Source: Desulfotignum sp.
Lineage (GTDB): Bacteria; Desulfobacterota; Desulfobacteria; Desulfobacterales; Desulfobacteraceae
Assembly: GCA_011390235.1 (NCBI GenBank)
Contig: JAABSS010000456.1
Span: 1-9,945, forward strand
DNA length: 9,945 bases
Reading direction: 5' to 3'
Shown: positions 1 through 4,965 of the stretch, in pieces
Numbering within the stretch: position 1 is the stretch's first letter
Layout: each line of letters opens with the position of its first letter
The notes under the pieces: generated by a model
What the model was told of the DNA's origin: nothing
Databases searched by the model: none
What the model saw: only the letters and a program-made list of their open reading frames with translations
Position numbers and translations under genes: made by a program

Positions 1-3
1 TTC

Positions 4-1011
4 ATGAAAAATGTATTGGTTACAGGCGGCGGCGGATTTCTGGGCCGGGCGGTTGTAAAGCAGCTTGTGCAAAAAAATATCAGGGTGACCTCTTTTTCCC
101 GGCAAAGATACCAGGCCCTGACACAGATGGGGGTGGACCAGATCCAGGGAGATCTTGCAGATGCCCGGGCGGTTATGGCAGCGGTAAAGGGCATGGACAC
201 GGTGTTTCATGTGGCGGCAAAACCCGGTTTGTGGGGATCTTATGCCACCTATTACCGGGTGAATGTCATTGGCACCCGCCATGTGATCGATGCCTGCCGT
301 ACCCGGGGTGTGGAAAAACTGGTTTACACAAGCTCCCCCAGTGTTGTGTTCAATGATTCCCACATGGAGGGTGTGGATGAATCGGTTCCCTATCCGGACA
401 CCTACCTGGCGCCCTATCCGGAAACAAAGGCCATGGCGGAAAAAATGGTGCGAAAGGCTGCGGAACAAGGGCTTTTGGCTATTATCCTGCGGCCCCACCT
501 GATCTGGGGACCCGAAGACAACCACCTGGTTCCCGGTATCATCAAACGGGCGAAAAAGTTGAAAATGGTGGGACCCACAGATGATCTGGTGGATACAATT
601 TATGTAGACAATGCTGCCTGGGCACATATCCTGGCAGCGGAAAAACTAGAGCAGAACCCGGATCTGTCAGGCAGGATCTATTTTATCAGCCAGGATGACC
701 CGGTATCCAAATGGCAGATGGCCAATGCATTTTTAAAAGCTGCCGGCCTTCCCCCTGTAAAAGGGCATGTTTCAGCAGGGGTTGCCTATGCAGCCGGGTA
801 TTTTTTTGAAACGGTGTACAAGGCTTTGAGAATCCAAAAAGAACCGCCCATGACCCGGTTTGCAGCCAGGGAACTGGCCACTTCCCACTGGTTTGATATC
901 AGCCGGGCCAAAAAGGATCTGGGGTATTACCCGAAAGTCTCCACACAAGAAGGCCTGAAGCGGCTGGCGCAATATTTGTCACAAAAAAATCACACCCATC
1001 TGAAAAATTAA
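4..1011 (+). CDS. oleD: OleD-like 2-alkyl-3-oxoalkanoate reductase (extended SDR, NAD(P)-dependent)
   Basis: A 335-residue extended short-chain dehydrogenase/reductase, complete in the window. The N-terminal Rossmann glycine motif TGGGGFLG is at residues 7-14, the acidic GDLAD turn at 49-53, the TSSPSVVF strand with the catalytic serine at 109-116, and the catalytic Tyr-x3-Lys as Y138 and K142 (YPETK). RPHLIWGP at 163-170 and EPPMTRFAARELATSHWFDIS at about 280-300 are segments I recall as typical of OleD and its 3-beta-hydroxysteroid dehydrogenase-like relatives. OleD reduces the 2-alkyl-3-oxoalkanoate made by OleA to the 3-hydroxy acid, which OleC closes to a beta-lactone and OleB decarboxylates to a long-chain olefin. 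It acts in the cytoplasm. The ATG lies 3 bases from the window edge, so its ribosome site and any oleA, oleB or oleC neighbours are out of view. The family is very likely; the exact substrate is inferred, and another sterol-dehydrogenase-like SDR role remains possible. Confidence 0.8.
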   Translation: MKNVLVTGGGGFLGRAVVKQLVQKNIRVTSFSRQRYQALTQMGVDQIQGDLADARAVMAAVKGMDTVFHVAAKPGLWGSYATYYRVNVIGTRHVIDACRTRGVEKLVYTSSPSVVFNDSHMEGVDESVPYPDTYLAPYPETKAMAEKMVRKAAEQGLLAIILRPHLIWGPEDNHLVPGIIKRAKKLKMVGPTDDLVDTIYVDNAAWAHILAAEKLEQNPDLSGRIYFISQDDPVSKWQMANAFLKAAGLPPVKGHVSAGVAYAAGYFFETVYKALRIQKEPPMTRFAARELATSHWFDISRAKKDLGYYPKVSTQEGLKRLAQYLSQKNHTHLKN

Positions 1012-1030
1012 GCGTATCTTATGGGCAGGG

Positions 1031-1115
1031 AAAAAGATATCCAATGGACAAAAAAAGATATCCAAAGGACAGGGGAAAAGATATCAAAAATCAGGTAGAT
1101 ATCAAAAATCAGGTG
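1031..1115. repeat. Short tandem repeats with four GATATC palindromes at the start of the YihY gene
   Basis: Two different in-frame tandem duplications lie almost side by side. The first has a 21-base period: 1031-1050 and 1052-1071 differ at one base, and the ATG start at 1044 sits in the first copy where the second has AAG. The second is 18 bases, 1080-1097 and 1098-1115, differing only in the last base, and encodes DIKNQV twice. GATATC occurs at 1036, 1057, 1080 and 1098. The repeats supply most of the hydrophilic N-terminal tail of the membrane protein. Replication slippage is the simplest origin. Confidence 0.85.
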
Positions 1116-2357
1116 AAAAGACACTGGCATTTCGGATATGGTATTTTCCGGATTTCAGGCAAAGAATTTGTCCGGGACCGGTGCAGCCTGCAGGCATCGG
1201 CCCTGACCCTGTATACGTTGTTGTCCATTGTGCCGGTCATGGCCATGGCATTCGGCATTGCCAAGGGATTCGGTTTTCAGAAATATCTAGAAACCCGGAT
1301 ACTGTCTTTGTTCACCGGCCAGGAACAGGTCATCCAGAATGTTTTGACCTTTTCCATGAATCTGCTGGAAAGAACCAAAGGCGGTCTCATGGCCGTACTG
1401 GGTATCATCTTTTTGATGTATGCGCTGATAAAGCTCATGGGCCACATGGAAGATACATTCAACAGAATCTGGCGGGTTCAGGGCAATCGCTATATTATCC
1501 GCAAAATCACCGATTATATCACCATATTCATGGCTGCCGGACTGCTGGTGATTTTTTCAGGCAGTGCCACTATCTTTATCACCGGTTATCTGGAAAAATT
1601 CATGGCCGCACTGGATTTTCCCGCCGGTCTGAGCTGGTTGATTTCTTTTGGCTTGAATATACTTCCCTTTGTGTCTGTGTGGGCGGTATTTTCTTTTTTT
1701 TATATGTTTGTTCCCAATAAAAATGTGAATGTCCGGGCTGCTTTGGCCGGCGGTATCATTGCAGGTACCATTTTCCAACTGGCCCAGATCGCTTATGTGC
1801 AGTTCCAGGTGGGGGTTTCCACCTATAATGCCATTTACGGCAGCTTTGCTGCCATACCCTTGTTTTTATTGTGGCTGAAGGCCTCCTGGACCATCATGCT
1901 GTTCGGCGCTGAGATCTCTTTTGTCTGGGAAAACTTTGATGTTCTGCAGACAGATGATCCGGCATATGACCATATCAGCATCCGGATAAAAAAGATGATC
2001 ATACTCAGGACAGCCGTGTTTTGTGTAAAAAAGTTTGCACAGGGCAGGGTACCGGTAACATCTGCTGGTGTTGCCGCCCATCTGAACCTGTCTGTGAACC
2101 TTGTGGCGGTATTTATGGAAAAACTGGTACGCTGCGGCATTCTTTTTGCCGTGAGTGCACCTGTGCCCGGATATACTCTGGCCAGAGACATTGAATGCCT
2201 GACTGTCATGGATGTTGTAACTGCCTTTGAACATTTGGGAGAAGATGACCTGTATATGGGAGAAACCCTGGAAATGGCAGCCTTGGAACAGAGCCTGGAA
2301 AAATTTGCAGAAGCTGCCAGACATTCTTCCGGGGAGCGCTTTCTCAAAGATATCTGA
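1044..2357 (+). CDS. yihY: YihY/BrkB-family inner-membrane protein with C-terminal winged-helix-like domain
   Basis: A 437-residue polytopic membrane protein. After a basic, repeat-built tail (residues 1-28) come about six hydrophobic segments, near 51-75, 113-133, 158-180, 196-222, 232-252 and 263-293. Family hallmarks are visible: ASALTLYTLLSIVP at 51-64, YNAIYGSFAAIPLFLLWL at 261-278 and the GAE at 288-290. The family was once called ribonuclease BN in error; its real role is unsettled, with transport or envelope functions proposed. The protein is longer than E. coli YihY (about 290 residues) because of a soluble tail from about 310. Within this tail, 335-368 reads like a helix-turn-helix with recognition helix, followed by a wing-like strand pair. 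The start is the first in-frame ATG, with AGGGA 12 bases upstream, a rather long spacing; a GTG at 1113, just after the repeats, is an alternative. The gene follows oleD by 32 bases, suggesting cotranscription. Confidence 0.85.
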   Translation: MDKKRYPKDRGKDIKNQVDIKNQVKRHWHFGYGIFRISGKEFVRDRCSLQASALTLYTLLSIVPVMAMAFGIAKGFGFQKYLETRILSLFTGQEQVIQNVLTFSMNLLERTKGGLMAVLGIIFLMYALIKLMGHMEDTFNRIWRVQGNRYIIRKITDYITIFMAAGLLVIFSGSATIFITGYLEKFMAALDFPAGLSWLISFGLNILPFVSVWAVFSFFYMFVPNKNVNVRAALAGGIIAGTIFQLAQIAYVQFQVGVSTYNAIYGSFAAIPLFLLWLKASWTIMLFGAEISFVWENFDVLQTDDPAYDHISIRIKKMIILRTAVFCVKKFAQGRVPVTSAGVAAHLNLSVNLVAVFMEKLVRCGILFAVSAPVPGYTLARDIECLTVMDVVTAFEHLGEDDLYMGETLEMAALEQSLEKFAEAARHSSGERFLKDI

Positions 2358-2401
2358 TTGTCTTGCAGGGTGGTTTGTCTTACAAAGGGGCAGCAAAAAG
2401 G
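2358..2401. other. Convergent intergenic gap without an obvious terminator
   Basis: These 44 bases separate the stop of the plus-strand YihY gene from the stop of the minus-strand HDOD gene. The only stem I find is a weak five-pair TTTGT/ACAAA hairpin near 2374-2386 with no following T-run in either direction. Neither convergent unit therefore has a visible intrinsic terminator here, and transcripts may run into each other or end by Rho. Confidence 0.5.
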
Positions 2402-3265
2402 TTATCCGGTGGTGATATCAAAAAAATTCTTTATCTCCGGTTCTTTACGTTTGAGCTGGTCAATGGTCATTCTGAGCACGGATTCATTGAGGCCGATTTT
2501 CCGGGGGGAATTTTTAATGGTGACAGGCACCGGGTTCCCGCTGTACCCGATGCCGGCTTTCTGGGCCAGGTAGTCAGCCAGATTGATGATCAGAGAATGG
2601 TACCTGAACTGGACAGGAGAAGCGTCCGGCGTATGGTGGAACCGGCAGGGAAGCATGATGGATTTGGGAAAATTCCACCGTTTCATCAACAACCCGGTTA
2701 AAACAGCATGGTCTATCTGCATCAATCCGGTTTCAGCAAAGTGGAGGGTTTTTCTGTTTTCCATGGCAAACTGCCGGACCTTGTAATACTCCGGCTGAAA
2801 ATATACAGCAAAAACAAGCTTTCCCATGTCATGGAGAAGGGCAGGGACAAAAATTTTGTTGGCAATGCCCGGGTTGGTTCTCATGGCCAGAGATTTTGCA
2901 GCGGTGGCCACACCAATGCTGTGGATCCAAAGGGCTTTGAGATCCAGACGTAACTTGTCTTTGCCCATAATTGCCGAAAAGGTTCCCATCCCCAGTGCAA
3001 TGCCCATGATTTCATCAAAACCGATAACGGTGATGGCCCGTTTGATGGTATCCACCCTGTTTTTCTGGGCATAATAGACAGAATTGGCCAGAGCCAGCAG
3101 TCTGGCAGTCATTGCCGGATCATAGGAGATGATATCAGCGAGTTCCTCTGTGGTGGTTTTGTCATCTGAGGCTACCCGGATGATATTGTCCATAGCCCCG
3201 GAAAGACTGGGAATATCGCTTTCCCGTTTCTGGATCATCTGCAGGATTTTGGTTTTAACGTCCAT
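2402..3265 (-). CDS. HDOD-domain protein retaining HD-type metal-ligand residues
   Basis: A single-domain HDOD protein of 287 residues. The HDOD core runs from about residue 12 to 235: IPSLSGAMDNI at 18-28, the YDPAMTARLLALANS stretch at 48-62 and AITVIGFDEI at 77-86 are typical of the family. Candidate metal ligands are all present in HD order: H115, H145-D146 (LLHDMGK), H186, H210-H211 and D231. Many HDOD proteins are thought to act as non-catalytic signalling or scaffold modules, so the intact set is notable. There is no receiver, GGDEF or EAL domain attached, and the partner and ligand are unknown. The start ATG directly follows the TAA of the nitroreductase gene (TAAATG), and I see no strong Shine-Dalgarno, so translation is probably coupled. 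It is the last gene of the minus-strand unit. Confidence 0.85.
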   Translation of the reverse strand: MDVKTKILQMIQKRESDIPSLSGAMDNIIRVASDDKTTTEELADIISYDPAMTARLLALANSVYYAQKNRVDTIKRAITVIGFDEIMGIALGMGTFSAIMGKDKLRLDLKALWIHSIGVATAAKSLAMRTNPGIANKIFVPALLHDMGKLVFAVYFQPEYYKVRQFAMENRKTLHFAETGLMQIDHAVLTGLLMKRWNFPKSIMLPCRFHHTPDASPVQFRYHSLIINLADYLAQKAGIGYSGNPVPVTIKNSPRKIGLNESVLRMTIDQLKRKEPEIKNFFDITTG

Positions 3266-3799
3266 TTACCGCAATGGGGTGTACTGGTTGAAAAACACCT
3301 TGTCATGTGCCAGGGTCTGTTTTGCATGTCCGGATTTTATTTCATCAGGATACCCTATGGCGAGAATGGATTCAATGTGCAGGTTATCAGGTATGTGCAG
3401 CACCTCTTTCACATAGGCATCGGCAGTTTTGGATGCGGAATGGTCCCGCTTGCGGATCTGTATCCAGCAGGAGCCAAGCCCTAAATCCTGGGCGGCCAGG
3501 TGAATAAAAGCGGATGCAATGGCCGTGTCTTCCACCCAGACATCACTGGCGGCAGCATCCCCGCATACCACCACAGCCAATGGGGCGTTTTTTAAAAAAG
3601 AAGATCCATGGGGTTTTGCTGCAGCCAGCTTCTGGATCAGATCAGGCTGGTCCACCACCACAAATTGCCAGGGCTTGGTATCTTTTGAGGAAAAAGACCG
3701 CAAAGCCGCTTCCATCAGGGCATCAATTTTTTCTTTTTCAACTGCCTGATCTGTAAAACTGCGGATGCTTCTGCGTTTTTGGATCTGGTCTAAAAACAT
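3266..3799 (-). CDS. Small nitroreductase-family flavoprotein
   Basis: A 177-residue nitroreductase-fold protein, expected to bind FMN as a dimer and to transfer hydride from NAD(P)H to nitro compounds, quinones or another acceptor; the physiological substrate cannot be read from sequence. Numbered from the chosen start, RRSIRSF at 9-15 matches the usual FMN-phosphate-binding motif. KPWQFVVV at 42-49 is the conserved core strand, GLGSCWI at 107-113 the glycine loop, and ILAIGYPDE at 145-153 the C-terminal signature. The reading frame is open back to a TTG at 3820 and an ATG at 3817, but the ATG at 3799 has a full AAGGAGG four bases upstream and starts right at the conserved N-terminus, so I use it. 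The gap to fxsA is then 17 bases, and the stop abuts the HDOD start. Confidence 0.85.
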   Translation of the reverse strand: MFLDQIQKRRSIRSFTDQAVEKEKIDALMEAALRSFSSKDTKPWQFVVVDQPDLIQKLAAAKPHGSSFLKNAPLAVVVCGDAAASDVWVEDTAIASAFIHLAAQDLGLGSCWIQIRKRDHSASKTADAYVKEVLHIPDNLHIESILAIGYPDEIKSGHAKQTLAHDKVFFNQYTPLR

Positions 3800-3803
3800 A
3801 TCG

Positions 3804-3810
3804 CCTCCTT
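3804..3810 (-). promoter_or_regulatory. Ribosome binding site of the nitroreductase gene
   Basis: AAGGAGG on the minus strand, four bases before the ATG at 3799. It is the best Shine-Dalgarno match among the minus-strand genes. It decides the start, because the upstream in-frame candidates at 3817 and 3820 would place this motif inside the coding region. Confidence 0.8.
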
Positions 3811-3816
3811 TGCACA

Positions 3817-4212
3817 TCAAGGGTACCGGGTGATATTGATATTCCCCCTGGCCTGCATCTCATCAAATTTTTTGCGTAAAAACCGTTTAAAGTAATTTCT
3901 GGTGACCGGCCACAGCAGCATCAGGCCAAAGATATCCGTGATAAGTCCCGGTGTGATCAAAACCACGCCGGCAATCAGAATGATGACGGCATTCATCAGT
4001 TCTTCAGCCGGCATAATACCCTGCTGGAGGTTCATTCTGACCTTGAGCATGGTGTGGATGCCTTCCATTTTGGCCAGCCAGGCCCCGGCAAATCCTGTGA
4101 GGATCACCAGTAAAACCGTATTGAACCCGCCGATGAGGGTGCCTACCTTTATAAGTAAATAAAGCTCCACCACCGGAATAAGGGTGAAGCATAAAAAAAG
4201 CTTAAGCAGCAT
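3817..4212 (-). CDS. fxsA: FxsA-family membrane protein
   Basis: A 131-residue FxsA protein. In E. coli, FxsA is a cytoplasmic-membrane protein whose overproduction relieves F-plasmid exclusion of phage T7; its normal cellular role is not established. The order of elements fits the family: an N-terminal hydrophobic helix with PVVELYLLIKVG at 13-24, a second helix with GFAGAWLAKMEGI at 40-52, a loop with LQQGIMPAEELM at 62-73, and a long hydrophobic hairpin with the signature ITPGLITDIFG at 86-96. It ends in a basic cytoplasmic-looking tail (KRFLRKKF). Length is near that of shorter family members. The start has GGGAG six bases upstream. It lies 33 bases after aat and appears to have its own promoter. 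Confidence 0.9.
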   Translation of the reverse strand: MLLKLFLCFTLIPVVELYLLIKVGTLIGGFNTVLLVILTGFAGAWLAKMEGIHTMLKVRMNLQQGIMPAEELMNAVIILIAGVVLITPGLITDIFGLMLLWPVTRNYFKRFLRKKFDEMQARGNINITRYP

Positions 4213-4218
4213 TGTTAA

Positions 4219-4223
4219 CTCCC
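4219..4223 (-). promoter_or_regulatory. Ribosome binding site of fxsA
   Basis: GGGAG on the minus strand, six bases before the fxsA ATG. It sits in an AT-rich leader between the predicted promoter and the gene and supports the annotated start. Confidence 0.65.
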
Positions 4224-4244
4224 AAAAATAAATATTATGCTAAC

Positions 4245-4272
4245 ATTATGATGATGCATACTGCTTTGTCAA
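4245..4272 (-). promoter_or_regulatory. Sigma-70-like promoter across the end of aat, reading into fxsA
   Basis: On the minus strand a perfect -35 box TTGACA (4267-4272) is followed after 16 bases by CATAAT (4245-4250), five of six matches to the -10 consensus. The -35 box lies in the last codons of aat and the -10 box overlaps its stop codon. Transcription would start near 4238, leaving a leader of about 26 bases with the GGGAG ribosome site. The block 4201-4260 is only about 28 percent GC by hand count, as expected for a promoter. It would express fxsA, the nitroreductase and the HDOD gene independently of secA-clpS-clpA-aat. Confidence 0.6.
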
Positions 4273-4965
4273 GGAAAACACAGGTTCTTGCCGCCAGATG
4301 TCAGGATCGGTTTTCCGGATGATGGACCGGTGCAGAATATCCAGAAACCGCTGCCTGGGGATCTCCACCGCCCCCATGTGGCACAGATGGTCAGTGGTCA
4401 CCTGGCAGTCGATGAAATCAAACCCATGGGCCTGCAGCAGGCGGGCCAGGGCCACCAGGGCCACCTTGGAGGCATCACTTTTGCGGCTGAACATGGATTC
4501 CCCGAAAAAGGAACACCCCAGGCTGATGCCGTATAATCCCCCTGCAAGCTCCCCCTGGTACCAGGTTTCCACTGAATGGGCATACCCCATTTTATGCAGT
4601 GCGATATAGGCATCCACCATTTCCTCCACAAGCCAGGTGCCTTCCTGTCCATGCTTTCTGGGTTTTGCACAGGCCCGGATGGTGGATTCAAACGCCTGGT
4701 CAAAGGTGATCTGAAATATGTTTTTTCTGATTTTTTTGCGCAGGCTTCTGGAGATCTTTATCTGAGAGGGAAACAGCACCAGGCGGGGATCAGGGGACCA
4801 CCACAGGATGGGTTCGTTTTCAGAAAACCACGGGAAAATTCCGCTCTGGTAGGCCACCAGCAGTCTTTCACAGGAAAGGTCCCCGCCGATGCACAGCAGG
4901 CCGTCGGACCTGGCCAGCCATGCCGGCGGGAATTCCATCTGGTCTGACAAACGGAAAAGGGGCAT
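4246..4965 (-). CDS. aat: Leucyl/phenylalanyl-tRNA-protein transferase
   Basis: A 239-residue Aat enzyme of normal length (E. coli 234). It transfers Leu or Phe from aminoacyl-tRNA to proteins with N-terminal Lys or Arg, creating primary N-degrons that ClpS delivers to ClpA-ClpP. The family pattern is complete: GGDLSCERLLVAYQSGIFPW at 27-46, WWSPDPR at 55-61, GTWLVEEMVDAY at 109-120, HSVETW at 130-135 and FFGESMFS at 153-160. The catalytic Asp and Gln fall at D186 and Q188 (FIDCQV), with E156 in FFGESMFS, the same numbering as in E. coli. The start ATG directly follows the clpA TGA (TGAATG) with no strong Shine-Dalgarno, pointing to translational coupling. Being linked to clpS and clpA places it in the same N-degron pathway. 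The 3' end carries an outward promoter for fxsA. Confidence 0.97.
   Translation of the reverse strand: MPLFRLSDQMEFPPAWLARSDGLLCIGGDLSCERLLVAYQSGIFPWFSENEPILWWSPDPRLVLFPSQIKISRSLRKKIRKNIFQITFDQAFESTIRACAKPRKHGQEGTWLVEEMVDAYIALHKMGYAHSVETWYQGELAGGLYGISLGCSFFGESMFSRKSDASKVALVALARLLQAHGFDFIDCQVTTDHLCHMGAVEIPRQRFLDILHRSIIRKTDPDIWRQEPVFSLTKQYASS

Noticed and set aside
1835..2396. Two overlapping minus-strand open frames of 170-176 codons opposite the YihY gene
   Set aside because: They overlap each other and the real gene; neither resembles a known protein, and the plus-strand frame has clear family motifs.
2485..2518. G-run flanked by TTCC and GGAA as a terminator for the plus-strand operon
   Set aside because: Only a four-pair stem is possible and it lies inside the HDOD coding region. 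There is no convincing intrinsic terminator structure.
3800..3820. Upstream TTG and ATG starts for the nitroreductase
   Set aside because: They would add seven residues or fewer, encoded by the ribosome binding site itself, and would touch or overlap the fxsA stop. The ATG at 3799 has the AAGGAGG at proper spacing.
4213..4245. TGTTAAC and GCTAACA as a terminator hairpin between aat and fxsA
   Set aside because: The arms pair imperfectly over six of seven bases around a 19-21 base loop with no GC-rich stem or T-run. The region fits a promoter leader better.
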